A DNA stretch of 64,000 bases from Flavisolibacter nicotianae (GCF_003628535.1 NZ_RBCI01000005.1:186001-250000), one strand, 5' to 3'; positions 18,115 through 27,681 are shown, numbered from the stretch's first letter. Made by a program: numbers and translations. The notes: generated from the letters alone by a model not told the origin.

Positions 18115-18677
18115 AGCGTGTGGTATTTGAAATGAGGAGATGGCTTTGTTTTGACGGGTGCGGAGACTGGGTTGAGTGAAGTTCCGTTGCCATTCGTTTA
18201 AAGAAAGTACAGACGGCAGAAGGTTTACTCCTCTATTTCATATGGAAAGCGCGGTGACGTTTTGGGAGGATAACAGGGATTGAAATGGCTTCGTCTAAAG
18301 TAAGGATTTTTTTCAGACAAGCCTTGCGTAAATATGATTGAAAGCCCAAAGGCCTTTGGATACCCTTAAAAAGAACAGGCAATTTGGAAGATCTGTACGA
18401 AAGCGAAAACGAAAAATTGACTATGCTGCAATGTCAATCTTTCGTGAAGTTTACGCGAAATGATTTGTTCGTGTAGAGAAGAAAATCGAAAGAGCTGCGG
18501 TTAGTTATTTGCCGAACGATGTATTTGTTGCTGCGGATCAAAAGAAAAATCCGCCTGTTTTTCACAAAAGGGGAGGATGGACTTGTTTAGATTAAGACTA
18601 GCCTCTCAGGAAAAAAACAGGCGAATTGAAAGAGATTGAAATCTAGTTATTTCGTTCTGAAAATTCAGAAGAATGGT
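18115..18677. other. Intergenic stretch with a long inverted repeat
   Basis: This stretch holds the presumed promoter of the giant peptidase on its left. On the right is a long-range inverted repeat: CGCCTGTTTTT at 18552-18562 and AAAAACAGGCG at 18613-18623, with a shorter GAGG/CCTC pair inside. It may terminate the minus-strand operon starting at 22320, or form a structured RNA. No coding sequence was supported. Confidence 0.4.
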
Positions 18678-19385
18678 CTACAGTTCTTTGATTCGGATGT
18701 TCCTGAACCAGGCTTCGCTGCCATGATCCTGCAAGGCAATATGGCCTTTTTTCGACTGGCCGTAACCCGGCGCATCTTTCCATTTGCCGGCCGCTTTCTT
18801 TTGCTTCCATTCGTCTGTCCACAATTGGTAGTCCACCACCTTTTTGCCATTTAGCCAATGCTCGACATGACCATGATTAACCAGGATTCGTGCGTGGTTC
18901 CATTCGCCAACAGGTTTGGCGGCCATTTCGGAAGCCGTATCCATGGCGTAGTTGGCAGCCGTCTTTTGCCACGACTCCAATTTTTGCGGAAAGTGCAGGT
19001 CGTCAATGATCTGGTATTCCGGTCCGCTTAAATAAGCGGCAGGATATTGTTCCATCACCATGTAAAGTATACCGCTGTTTCCTTGCGGTGAAATTTTCCA
19101 GTCGAGTTCGAGGTCAAAATTTTCGAACTCTTGCAGGGTGATCAAGTCAGCCCGTTTGCTGCTATTATCTGCCGATTGCCCCTTGCAATACAAGGTGCCC
19201 TCTTTTACCGACCAGGAGTCGGCCGGTTTATTTTGATATGTTCGCCAGCCGTTTAGTGTTTTCCCGTCAAACAACTGCTTCCAGCCATCCTGTTCGCGGG
19301 TTTTTGAAAGCTGGTTGTCCGATGCCTGTTGCGACGAAGCGCAACTGCAAAAAAGCACAAGAAAAAAAATCAGGTGTTGTCTCAT
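18678..19385 (-). CDS. DUF1080 (3-keto-glycoside hydrolase-like) lipoprotein
   Basis: A 235-residue protein with a short lipoprotein signal (FFLVLFCSC). The single DUF1080 beta-sandwich domain shows DGWKQLFDGKTLNGWRTY at its start, then LITLQEFENFDLELDWKIS, GNSGILYMV, GPEYQIIDD, WNHARILVNHGHVEHWLNG and the ending GHIALQDHGSEAWFRNIRIK. Members of this family hydrolyse 3-keto-glycosides. It is the last gene of a minus-strand operon, 11 bases after the Gfo/Idh/MocA oxidoreductase, which would fit as the partner that makes or reduces the 3-keto sugar. The exact sugar is unknown. Confidence 0.9.
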   Translation of the reverse strand: MRQHLIFFLVLFCSCASSQQASDNQLSKTREQDGWKQLFDGKTLNGWRTYQNKPADSWSVKEGTLYCKGQSADNSSKRADLITLQEFENFDLELDWKISPQGNSGILYMVMEQYPAAYLSGPEYQIIDDLHFPQKLESWQKTAANYAMDTASEMAAKPVGEWNHARILVNHGHVEHWLNGKKVVDYQLWTDEWKQKKAAGKWKDAPGYGQSKKGHIALQDHGSEAWFRNIRIKEL

Positions 19386-19396
19386 GAAAAAAAATA

Positions 19397-20782
19397 TTAC
19401 GTGTTTACAAGTTTCAGGTTAACAGGGTCCCATTCAATGATCCGGTTTTTAAAATAGCTGTCGTTGCAGAGCAAGGCCGGCGCTGCGGCACGGTAACCGA
19501 ACAGCGAATTTTCAGTCACCTTGCCCTGGTTTCGGATTGCCGTTACCCAGTTGTAAAAATGGTCGAAGTGAGCACCTTTGTAGCCGGCTTGTGCGGTGTA
19601 TTCCATTTTTTCCGGTGGCAGCATGGCCTTGCGGTCATAAATGAATTCTTTCCCCTGCGTACCATTGGCTTTTGTTTTTGCCAGCGGATCGTTGGCATCA
19701 GCTGTGGGGGCATTCCGGTAGAGAGTTACCTTGTCCCATTCCACCGTCATCGATCCTTCGCTGCCCACCATGCGCAGGTAATTGGTTCCTCCTGTGCCAT
19801 CCACAAAATTCACCCGGAGTGAAAGGTTGAAAGCCGGATGGGCGGCCGTTTCCGGGTAGTCGAACATGCCAAGCATGATGTCCGGAACTTCGCGTCCGTC
19901 TTTCCAGTAACGAAGTCCGCCGGTGGCCATCACTTTATTCGGTCCCATGGAGCCGGTAATCATGTGCAGGCTGGAAAAAAGGTGCACAAACAAATCCCCC
20001 GATACGCCTGTGCCGTAGTCGCGGTAGTTGCGCCAGCGGAAAAAGCGGGTTGCATCAAACGGCCGTTTAGTCGTGTTGGCAAGGAAGGCATCCCATCCAA
20101 CGGTTTGCGGTGATGCATCGGCCGGAATCGGGTATTGCCAGGCGCCGGACGGTGACATGCGGGCCCAAAAGCCTTCGGCATAATTCAGCTTGCCGATGGC
20201 GCCATCCCTGAGCAGTTCCCTGGCTTTTTCGTTTCCCAGCGAACTCAATCCCTGGCTTCCCACCTGGAACACAACGCCGTTTTTTGTTTGTGCCGCAACA
20301 ACAGCAGCACCTTCGGAAATATCATGTACCATTGGTTTTTCGCAATAGACATGTTTGCCTTTGTTCATGGCAGCTACCGAAATGTCTTTGTGCCAGTGGT
20401 CGGGTGTGGCAATGATCGCCGCATCAATGTCTTTGCGGTCCAGGATTTCACGGAAATCGCGGGTGGTGTCGATAGAAGCACCCCAACGGCTTTTGGCATC
20501 AGCAAGCCTGCCGTCGTACAGGTCACAGACGGCCATCAGTTTTACACCGGGAACCGTGATGGCTGTATTTGTATCGGCTGTTCCCATTCCTCCGGCACCG
20601 ATCAGTGCGATCTGCAGGTGGTCATTGGCCGAAAATTTTTGCGAACGCTGCAGAAATTCCGTTATGTTCCGTTGCTGGTCCCTGGCTGTCACAATAGAGG
20701 GAAACAGGGTGGCGCCAACCACGCCCCGGGTAAGTTTGGTTAAAAACGATCGTCGCGAATTCTGGTTGTGATTGTTTGGCAT
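19397..20782 (-). CDS. Gfo/Idh/MocA family oxidoreductase with Tat-like signal
   Basis: A 461-residue NAD(P)-dependent sugar oxidoreductase. The N-terminus SRRSFLTKLTRGVVGATLFP resembles a twin-arginine signal, so the protein probably works in the periplasm. The Rossmann motif is IALIGAGGMGTADTN (about residues 57-71), followed by AVCDLYDGRL, IIATPDHWHKDISVAAMNKG and VYCEKPMVHDI with the family Glu-Lys-Pro. The middle has FFRWRNYRDYGTGVSGDLFVH, common in periplasmic Bacteroidota members. With the DUF1080 protein downstream it may oxidise or reduce C3 of glycosides. A 54-base gap separates it from the upstream membrane protein gene. Confidence 0.9.
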   Translation of the reverse strand: MPNNHNQNSRRSFLTKLTRGVVGATLFPSIVTARDQQRNITEFLQRSQKFSANDHLQIALIGAGGMGTADTNTAITVPGVKLMAVCDLYDGRLADAKSRWGASIDTTRDFREILDRKDIDAAIIATPDHWHKDISVAAMNKGKHVYCEKPMVHDISEGAAVVAAQTKNGVVFQVGSQGLSSLGNEKARELLRDGAIGKLNYAEGFWARMSPSGAWQYPIPADASPQTVGWDAFLANTTKRPFDATRFFRWRNYRDYGTGVSGDLFVHLFSSLHMITGSMGPNKVMATGGLRYWKDGREVPDIMLGMFDYPETAAHPAFNLSLRVNFVDGTGGTNYLRMVGSEGSMTVEWDKVTLYRNAPTADANDPLAKTKANGTQGKEFIYDRKAMLPPEKMEYTAQAGYKGAHFDHFYNWVTAIRNQGKVTENSLFGYRAAAPALLCNDSYFKNRIIEWDPVNLKLVNT

Positions 20783-20836
20783 GGCTAACTGTATTTGAAA
20801 AAGGGGAAATCGGTTTCTGGCATTGTCTGCCGGTGA

Positions 20837-21976
20837 TTACACTTTGATATAGATTTTTCGCTTGTTCAGCCACAGGCCGATGCTCCAACAAAACAGCATG
20901 TAGCTGAGCGCAAAAAGCAAGGAACCCACGGCACCCGGTGCGATCACCTGGAAGAGAACTTTATTCACCCAGCCAAATAAGGATTGTTTACCCACGGGGA
21001 TCATAAAGAGTACAGTTACCAGAAGCTCCGACAGCAGATAGATAAACAGCGGGTTTTTTCCAAAAACGACAAAGAAATTTGTCCACCAGCGATTCTGTAC
21101 CTGTTTGATTTCGATGATATAGAGAAGGCCGGAGATTAAAAAAAGGTCAATGCCGGAGGTCAGCAAAACAAAAGGCGGCGTCCACAGCTTTTTATTGATC
21201 GGGAAGACCATGTTCCACCAAAGCGCTACGAAAATGGCCAGCGCCCCGGTGAGCATCAGTTTCGACAGCGTTTCATAATTTTTGCCATGCGCCTGAATGA
21301 ATCGGCCAGCCGTGTACCCGGCAATTACATTGACAACGGCTGGCAAGGTGCTGAGCCAGCCTTCGGGGTCGAAAGGCACACCTTCGCCGTGGTACAGGTG
21401 CCTGGTGCCCATCAGAAAGGTATCGAAATAAAGGCCCGCGTTACCCAGGAGACTGTAAGGTTGCGTAGGGTCACCGAATAAAACGAGCAGGAGCCAGTAG
21501 CCGAGTAATAGCGCTATGCTGACAATTGCCACCACCCGTTTGGACAGGTAATGAATGAACAGCGAAGCAAAAAAATAACAAAAGGCAATGCGTTGCAATA
21601 CACCCATGATTCGTGTGTTGGCAATGGGCGCTGCCACGATATGGTGACTGGCGTCAAAACCAAAAAACGGGAACCAGTACATCAGGTAACCAAGCAGGAA
21701 AATCAGGACGGTGCGCCGCACGATTTTTTTCAAAAAAGCACCGGAACCCAGCGACCTGTATTTGTCGAGGGAAAAACTCATGGCGTTTCCAACAGCGAAT
21801 AAAAACGAGGGAAAGACAAGATCGGTCGGCGTGAAGCCATGCCACCTGGCATGTTCCAGCGGTGCAAATGGTTCCGCTCCGCTTCCCGGCGTGTTCACAA
21901 TGATCATAAAGCAAATGGTCATGCCGCGGAAGACATCGAGTGAAAGAAAACGGGGTGCAGGTTGCCGCATGGTCAT
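20837..21976 (-). CDS. HGSNAT-like (DUF5009/NagX) multi-pass membrane acyltransferase
   Basis: A 379-residue protein with about ten hydrophobic helices. It begins PRFLSLDVFRGMTICFMIIV, then ARWHGFTPTDLVFPSFLFAVG, both typical of bacterial relatives of heparan-alpha-glucosaminide N-acetyltransferase. LQRIAFCYFFASLF follows, with GYTAGRFI later. These proteins are thought to acetylate sugars across the inner membrane, but bacterial substrates are poorly known. The start overlaps the stop of the upstream small lipoprotein by 4 bases. A second ATG two codons later is possible. Its operon partners deal with modified glycosides. Confidence 0.87.
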   Translation of the reverse strand: MTMRQPAPRFLSLDVFRGMTICFMIIVNTPGSGAEPFAPLEHARWHGFTPTDLVFPSFLFAVGNAMSFSLDKYRSLGSGAFLKKIVRRTVLIFLLGYLMYWFPFFGFDASHHIVAAPIANTRIMGVLQRIAFCYFFASLFIHYLSKRVVAIVSIALLLGYWLLLVLFGDPTQPYSLLGNAGLYFDTFLMGTRHLYHGEGVPFDPEGWLSTLPAVVNVIAGYTAGRFIQAHGKNYETLSKLMLTGALAIFVALWWNMVFPINKKLWTPPFVLLTSGIDLFLISGLLYIIEIKQVQNRWWTNFFVVFGKNPLFIYLLSELLVTVLFMIPVGKQSLFGWVNKVLFQVIAPGAVGSLLFALSYMLFCWSIGLWLNKRKIYIKV

Positions 21977-22320
21977 TGGTTTGATTGATTCTGTGGTGAA
22001 GAATTGTCGATCTGCGATGCGATGAGCGACTTTCCATCAGGGGTAAAAATAGCGTAACCGGTCCTGTTTTGAAGGGCGCCTGTGGAGTCTGTGTAGATGA
22101 ACTGCAAGGTGTACCGGATGGGGCGCTTCACCAGCGTGTCCGTCCACACCGGCAAGGTGTCTTCGCTGAAAGCCGTAATATCAAAGTTGCGTGCCCGGGC
22201 CGGCAGTTTGCTCCGAATAGCGTCTTTGGTAATGATCTGTCGTTTGTCTTTGTCGAACCTGTCGCTTTCGCAACCGGTGATTACCAGCACAAGAAACAGC
22301 AGGAGTAGAGTATACCTCAT
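21973..22320 (-). CDS. Small lipoprotein, first gene of the keto-glycoside operon
   Basis: A 115-residue protein with a lipoprotein signal (LLLLFLVLVITGC, Cys near residue 17) followed by charged ESDRFDKDKRQIITKDAIRS. Later segments (RYTLQFIYTDSTGALQNRTG and YAIFTPDGKSLIASQID) look like beta strands of a small periplasmic domain. No family was recognised. The stop overlaps the start of the next gene (ATGA-like overlap of 4 bases), so translation is probably coupled. Confidence 0.7.
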   Translation of the reverse strand: MRYTLLLLFLVLVITGCESDRFDKDKRQIITKDAIRSKLPARARNFDITAFSEDTLPVWTDTLVKRPIRYTLQFIYTDSTGALQNRTGYAIFTPDGKSLIASQIDNSSPQNQSNQ

Positions 22321-22662
22321 AAGTGGAGATCGATTTCAGTTGGTGATGGATTTTTTCTTTTCAATCACAAGCGTTTTAAAATTAGGGGTTACGCCGCACT
22401 TTTCCAGCAGGAAATCCTTTCAGTCGAAATAAAATCACAGTGGTACCGTTGAAATTTTTCCTTTACCATGAACCGGGATAGCCTTTCATCACGTTGAGGC
22501 AGTTGGAGGGAAACCGCAATTTGCTTCCGCTGAGTGGCCATTTCAACTGTCAGCACCGTACGGCCCACACGATCATATTCATTTGTTTAGTGGTTGTTAA
22601 AAGCCTGGTTGTGAGCAATTTCATACCCTCGTTGCCCGTTATCAACCCTTTACACATCACCT
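22321..22662. other. Divergent promoter region
   Basis: These 342 bases separate the minus-strand operon from the S41 peptidase. No clear promoter box or dyad was identified. Overlapping short open frames have no support. Confidence 0.4.
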
Positions 22663-24033
22663 ATGCAAATTCAACGCTCCATTCCCGTTTTTCTTGCGTT
22701 GGCAATCTTGTTTGCGGCCTGTAAAAAAGAGGACGCGATTACCAACAACCTCAACCCGTCGCCAACCGGCACGACCAGCGATGCCGACCGGTGGAAGGAT
22801 TCAACACTGACGGTAACCAAAGACCTTTACCTCTGGTACGACAAGATACCTGCAACATTCAATGCCCGTTCCTATGCCGATCCGGCGGCCATCATGACAG
22901 CGATCCGGCAATATTCAGTCGAACCGGGATTCACCGACCCGGTGGACCGCTGGAGCTTTGCCATGAGTCAACAGGAGTGGGACAATTTAAGTTCAGGCGT
23001 TTCAGCCGACTTCGGGCTGAATGTCTTCTTCCTGCAGGAAGGCGATCTCCGCGTGAGGGCCGTTGAAAAAAGCTCACCTGCAGGGCTGGCCGGTGTGCGC
23101 CGCGGCTGGCGCATCACCAAGATCAATGGCAGCAACAACATCACAACGTCGAATGCCAATTTCATAGTGCAGAATGTTTACCAAAGCAATGCGACTTCGT
23201 TCACGTTTCAAAAGCCTGACGGAACCAGCGTTAATCTTTCCCTTAACGCCGCGAGCTACCAGGAAAATCCCGTGGTGCTTGACTCCGTCTACACGGTCGG
23301 AGGGAAGAAGATCGGCTATTTTGCCTTCGGCTCCTTTCTTGGCGATACCTCGAAAATGTACAGCGAGTTTGACCGCATTTTCAACCGATTCAGCCGCGAA
23401 AACGTACAGGATGTTGTGATGGACCTACGCTACAATGGCGGTGGCTATGTGACGGCGGCCGAAAAGCTGGCCGATTATCTTGCACCGACTTCGGCGAACG
23501 GCGATGTTATGTTGACGCAAAAATTCAACGACAAATATTCTGCATACAACAGCACGGACTATGTCAGCAAAAAAGGTTCGCTAAACCTGAGCCGTCTACT
23601 GTTTATTGTAAGTAACAGTACGGCTTCGGCCAGCGAACTCCTGATCAATAGTTTAAAGCCTTATACAGACGTCGTGCTGCTGGGTGCCAGCAAAACCCAT
23701 GGAAAACCGGTTGGCTTTTTCCCGGTACCGGAAGGGTCCTGGTATATTTTCCCTGTTTCATTCGCCACTGTCAATAAAAATGGAACAGGAAATTATTACG
23801 GCGGCTTGTCGCTGAATCACCAGGTGGCCGACGGGCTTGACAAAGACTGGGGCGACCTGTCCGAGACCTCGTTGGCAAGCGCCGTGAATTATATCACAAC
23901 CGGTGCGTTCCGTTTAGCCGTTGCGGGAAAACCGTCGGTCTCTGCTCCGCAAAATGCAGACGTTCTCTCCGGCAATAAAGCCCTCGATGCACCCAATTTC
24001 AAAGGGGCGATTGATACAAGAGGAGTAAAATAA
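22663..24033 (+). CDS. S41 (C-terminal processing-type) peptidase lipoprotein
   Basis: A 456-residue protein with a lipoprotein signal (ALAILFAACKKED, Cys near 20). It has an N-terminal helical segment with DLYLWYDKIPATF, a PDZ domain (about residues 105-190; VRAVEKSSPAGLAGVRRGWRITKING), and an S41 catalytic core: VVMDLRYNGGGYVTAAEKLADYL and the Ser loop NSTASASELLINSLKP, then GKPVGFFP. This matches Bacteroidota outer-membrane-anchored S41 proteins, which cleave peptides with a Ser/Lys pair. The gene stands alone between a divergent operon and a strong terminator. Confidence 0.92.
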   Translation: MQIQRSIPVFLALAILFAACKKEDAITNNLNPSPTGTTSDADRWKDSTLTVTKDLYLWYDKIPATFNARSYADPAAIMTAIRQYSVEPGFTDPVDRWSFAMSQQEWDNLSSGVSADFGLNVFFLQEGDLRVRAVEKSSPAGLAGVRRGWRITKINGSNNITTSNANFIVQNVYQSNATSFTFQKPDGTSVNLSLNAASYQENPVVLDSVYTVGGKKIGYFAFGSFLGDTSKMYSEFDRIFNRFSRENVQDVVMDLRYNGGGYVTAAEKLADYLAPTSANGDVMLTQKFNDKYSAYNSTDYVSKKGSLNLSRLLFIVSNSTASASELLINSLKPYTDVVLLGASKTHGKPVGFFPVPEGSWYIFPVSFATVNKNGTGNYYGGLSLNHQVADGLDKDWGDLSETSLASAVNYITTGAFRLAVAGKPSVSAPQNADVLSGNKALDAPNFKGAIDTRGVK

Positions 24034-24056
24034 CGTTTGTCGATTCAAAATATGTA

Positions 24057-24082
24057 AGGTCCTGCAAATGCAGGACCTTTTG
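24057..24082 (+). terminator. Intrinsic terminator after the S41 peptidase gene
   Basis: AGGTCCTGCA and TGCAGGACCT form a perfect 10-base stem and are followed by TTTTG. It lies 23 bases after the stop codon. Confidence 0.85.
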
Positions 24083-24329
24083 TTTCGTCGCATTGCATAG
24101 GGAAATATGATGACTGCCACCCTTTCTCTATCAATGAATAATTCCCGTTTCGGTGCGATAGGAGGTTATCGTGTTATAGAGGTAATGGGATATTTTCTGC
24201 CACCAATCTTTCACAGTCCCGGTATCACACATCCTGCTATCATGCCGCCAAAAGAAAAACAGTATGGCCGATCGCCTGTGCATGAATACCAATAGGAAAT
24301 GACAATTCTGAAATTGTTTGCGCCATACT

Positions 24330-24647
24330 TTACGCCGAAGGCTGATGCACCTTGTTTTTAACCGTGGCGTTTTGCTGTTTCCGTGTATCGATACATCTTC
24401 CTAATACATTCACAAGGATTTCATCATCAATACTGCCGCTCCAGCAGCGTACAACTTTGATGAACGTAATTTTTTTCGGTGGATGGTTGCTTGCACTGCC
24501 TTCCCAACTCACGAGGTGAGCCGTATAGATTCCTTCGCCTTCCTGATCGATCCGGAAGCAGGCTTTTCCGTCTTTGTACGATATGGTTATTTCAAATGTC
24601 ACGTAAATGCTTTTGAACAGGCGACTGATGAAGGCAAAATTGGCCAT
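24330..24647 (-). CDS. Hypothetical protein
   Basis: A 105-residue open frame beginning MANFAFISRLFKSIYVTFEI. The residues that follow (TISYKDGKACFRIDQEGEGI, then YTAHLVSWEG) read like antiparallel strands of a small beta domain. No signal peptide and no known family were recognised. A start six codons upstream (24665) is also possible. It lies downstream of the antiporter on the same strand, separated by about 120 bases. Codon composition looks like its neighbours, which gives modest support. Confidence 0.4.
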   Translation of the reverse strand: MANFAFISRLFKSIYVTFEITISYKDGKACFRIDQEGEGIYTAHLVSWEGSASNHPPKKITFIKVVRCWSGSIDDEILVNVLGRCIDTRKQQNATVKNKVHQPSA

Positions 24648-24788
24648 ATCGGCTTTTGAACCCAAGTCTTCGGGGAAATTCTAATCCGATTTTAATGCAG
24701 CACCGGCGCGGGTTTGCTTGCGCCGATAGCCGGAAAGGGCAAAAAACGTGAGGCGGAAAAACATCGCCAAACAGGCGGGCGGGGTGCC

Positions 24789-26960
24789 TCATTTCTTCGC
24801 CTGTTTCTTTTTCAGCCACTGCAATAAACTCTTTGTTTTGGTAACGGCCGTGACTTTGTCGGAGATAGCTTCGGCCAGCGTGCCGTCAATGTATTGCACG
24901 TCGTCCATCTGCATGCCTCTTTCCACCTGTTGTGGATAGAGAAGAATGAAACTGTTATCGGTAAAATAGGTGGAAAGGTAATACGGCAGTTTCTCTGACT
25001 CCGGCTGGTACGATACATGCCCTTTGCGGGAAGAGACAATCACCAGCAAATCGTTTTTTTTCACTTCGCGGCAAAAGACAAGGAAGTCATCCCAGTGATT
25101 AAATGCATTATAGCTAAACTTTGCTTCGGCCTGCTGTTCCTGCTGCTGGTGGCGGAGTTCCTGCAGCGTTTCTTCGCTGGCGAAAAAATCGATGCTGGCA
25201 GCCGTTTCCCTTGCAATGGTGGCCAGTTTTCGAAACCAGTGGCCAAAACCCGGTTCTAGTTCGGCATTCGCCGTTACAACCACCACCATTCGTTTCAGCG
25301 TGTTGAAGGGCTGCACAGCCTTGTAAATAAAAACCGTTTCGGCCGTGTGTTTTAAAATGCGTTCGGCAATCGGACCAAGGAAATTTTTTGGATTGGCTTT
25401 GTGATGAAGACCGATGATCAAGTCTGTAATGCTTTGCTCTTTCAAGGTGTAGATGATACCGTTGCTGATACTCACGTCGAAACGGATCACGGGCATGATC
25501 ACCTGGTCGGTTGCGGCAGCATGACCGACCGCCTTGTCGAGCATTTTCTGCGCCATTGCTTTTGTCTTGCTTTCATTGCCTTCGTCGCTGACGACATTGA
25601 GTGCATAGATAGGGATCGCACTTTGGCGCGGCTTCAGCATCAGGCTGAAATCAATCAACTCGTTGACCGTTTCGGGGTAGGCAAGTGAAACCAGTATCCG
25701 TTCTGTTGTACTTTGTTCCGGCGATCCCTCCGCTTCTTGCTGCAGGGCCATTTCACGGGCTGTTTTTTCCACGACGAACGAACTGATGGTACAGGTAATC
25801 AGGATCATGATGATCGTTCCGTTCAGCACATCTTCGTTCAGCAGGCGTATGGGTTCGCCGGCTGGTGTTTCGCCAATGATGATGTTATATCCTACCAGCA
25901 CAATAGCCAGCGTAGCGCCAACCCTTGATGTACTCAGGCCGAAGATCATACTCCTGTCAAGCGAAGAAAGCCTGAATGTTTTTTGCGTCAGGTAGGCTGC
26001 AATGTATTTGGACAAAACACCCAAAAGCGTCATGGCGACCGCTACTTTTAAGGCTCCAAGACCTTTGAACAAAACTTTAAAGTCGATGAGCATGCCCACG
26101 CTAATGAGGAAGAAGGGAATAAAGAAGGCGTTGCCCACAAACTCGATCCTGTTCATCAGTGCCGATGCCCGTGGAATAAAGCGGTTGAGAGCCAGCCCGG
26201 CCAGGAAAGCTCCGATGATGTGTTCCAGCCCGGCCAGTTCCGCAAGAAAGGCACCGAGGAAGACCATGGCCAGCACAAAAATGTATTGGGCTACCGGTTC
26301 TTCGAAGTTTTTAAAAAACCAGCGTGCCACAAGCGGAAACAACAGGAAAACAATGCAGCCAAACACGATGGAAGAAATCGCGAGACGGATCCAAAATGCT
26401 GTTGAAATATCGCCTCTCGCCATTCCTGTTATTCCGGCGAGTACCAACAGCGCAAAAATGTCGGTGATGATGGTGCCGCCGATTGTCAGCGTCACGGCAC
26501 GAAGCCGTGTCAATCCGTATTTGCTGGCGATCGGGTAGGCGAGCAGGGTATGCGAGGCAAACATACAGGCGAGCAACAAGGCTGTTGGCCAGCTAAAATC
26601 CAATAAATAGTGCACGGTAACACTGCCAAGCAGCATGGGCGTGAAGAACGTAAACAAACCAAAGGTGAAACTGGTCAGCCGGTTTTTCCTGAATTCTTCC
26701 ATGTCGATTTCAAGGCCCGCCGTGAACATGATGTAAAGCAATCCAACTGTCCCAAACAATACAATGCTGCTGTCGCGAAGCAGCAGGTTAAAGCCGTAAG
26801 GACCGATGATCATGCCTGCAAGGATCAGCCCGATGATATGGGGTACCCTGATTTTATTAAGCAGGATAGGCGCAAACAAAATGATGAACAGGACCAGCGA
26901 AAAGATGATCACCGGGTTGGTCAGGGGCAGGGAAAAATCCAGGTCGCTCAACAAATACAT
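24789..26960 (-). CDS. Cation/proton antiporter (CPA2 type) with universal-stress-like C-terminal domain
   Basis: A 723-residue protein. About 12 transmembrane helices cover residues 1-400, with family features IIGLILAGMIIGPYGF, FTAGLEIDMEEF, FASHTLLAYPIASKYGL, LAELAGLEHIIGAFLAGLAL and FFLISVGMLIDFK. The C-terminal 300 residues are cytoplasmic and resemble two UspA-like halves (TERILVSLAYPETVNELIDF; ITDLIIGLHHKANPKNFLGP). This layout is usual for Bacteroidota sodium or potassium/proton exchangers. A possible role in pH or salt balance fits, but the ion is not evident. The coiled-coil lipoprotein gene lies 16 bases upstream on the same strand. Confidence 0.9.
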   Translation of the reverse strand: MYLLSDLDFSLPLTNPVIIFSLVLFIILFAPILLNKIRVPHIIGLILAGMIIGPYGFNLLLRDSSIVLFGTVGLLYIMFTAGLEIDMEEFRKNRLTSFTFGLFTFFTPMLLGSVTVHYLLDFSWPTALLLACMFASHTLLAYPIASKYGLTRLRAVTLTIGGTIITDIFALLVLAGITGMARGDISTAFWIRLAISSIVFGCIVFLLFPLVARWFFKNFEEPVAQYIFVLAMVFLGAFLAELAGLEHIIGAFLAGLALNRFIPRASALMNRIEFVGNAFFIPFFLISVGMLIDFKVLFKGLGALKVAVAMTLLGVLSKYIAAYLTQKTFRLSSLDRSMIFGLSTSRVGATLAIVLVGYNIIIGETPAGEPIRLLNEDVLNGTIIMILITCTISSFVVEKTAREMALQQEAEGSPEQSTTERILVSLAYPETVNELIDFSLMLKPRQSAIPIYALNVVSDEGNESKTKAMAQKMLDKAVGHAAATDQVIMPVIRFDVSISNGIIYTLKEQSITDLIIGLHHKANPKNFLGPIAERILKHTAETVFIYKAVQPFNTLKRMVVVVTANAELEPGFGHWFRKLATIARETAASIDFFASEETLQELRHQQQEQQAEAKFSYNAFNHWDDFLVFCREVKKNDLLVIVSSRKGHVSYQPESEKLPYYLSTYFTDNSFILLYPQQVERGMQMDDVQYIDGTLAEAISDKVTAVTKTKSLLQWLKKKQAKK

Positions 26961-26976
26961 TCTTTCCTCCTTTTGC

Positions 26977-27549
26977 TTACTGTTTTTCCAGTTTCATTCC
27001 ATACACGATCTTGCATTCCTTTCCCCGTGCAATTTCCCGCTGCCCCTCCATGTGCGTTTCGTCGGTCATGTGCAGGCGCACGGTTATCTTGCTGGGTGTT
27101 GCGGCACCGGTGGAAGGTTTGCTTTCCTCCAGTTCAATGGCATTGCCGGTGTTCGTTCCGTTGTAGACCCGTACGAGTTTTTGGTCGGCCGTCGCTTTTA
27201 CCACGAGTGCATTTGATTCGTAAGAAAAATACCATTGCTCGTTTTTGGTATCGCCAACTGCAGAACCTGCACAAGTAGTCTCTTCGCAGGTCATTTGTAC
27301 ATTCCAGTTGCCAGGCAAAGCGTTGTTGATGCGTTGAGCGGTATCCTGCCGCTGGGTGCTGTCCATGTGTTGGTCGCGGATGTTGAGCGCTTCTTCCCAG
27401 GCCTGGAGCTTTTTTTCTTTAAGAAGAAGCTCCTGTTCCTTTTGCTGCAGCAGCGTTTCTTTTTGTTGAAGAGATTCCTCTTTTTGATGCTGGTTGCAGG
27501 CGGAAAGGACACCTGCATAGACAAAAACAAAAACGAAAATCTGTTTCAT
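26977..27549 (-). CDS. Lipoprotein with coiled coil and beta domain
   Basis: The 190-residue product starts MKQIFVFVFVYAGVLSACNQ, a lipoprotein signal with Cys18. Next is a Gln/Glu/Lys/Leu coiled coil (KEESLQQKETLLQQKEQELL and on to about residue 50). The rest is a beta-rich domain beginning ALPGNWNVQMTCEETTCAGS and ending GKECKIVYGMKLEKQ, which looks like a lipocalin-type or stress-response fold. No named family could be given. The in-frame ATG at 27549 is chosen because it places the signal peptide at the N-terminus. It is probably co-transcribed with the antiporter (16-base gap). Confidence 0.65.
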   Translation of the reverse strand: MKQIFVFVFVYAGVLSACNQHQKEESLQQKETLLQQKEQELLLKEKKLQAWEEALNIRDQHMDSTQRQDTAQRINNALPGNWNVQMTCEETTCAGSAVGDTKNEQWYFSYESNALVVKATADQKLVRVYNGTNTGNAIELEESKPSTGAATPSKITVRLHMTDETHMEGQREIARGKECKIVYGMKLEKQ

Positions 27550-27681
27550 AGCTTTTCTTTTTCCCGGTCCGGGAGCATTGATAACCTTCTGAGACAAAAC
27601 CGTTATAGCCTCATTGGCTTTTGTTCCACCTTCTACTTCAATACACCTGCGAGTGCAGCGAAAAAGGCCCGTCGAACGATG

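Noticed and set aside
26002-27278. Plus-strand frames across the antiporter gene
   Set aside because: They are shadows; the minus-strand frame has about 12 membrane helices and conserved antiporter motifs.
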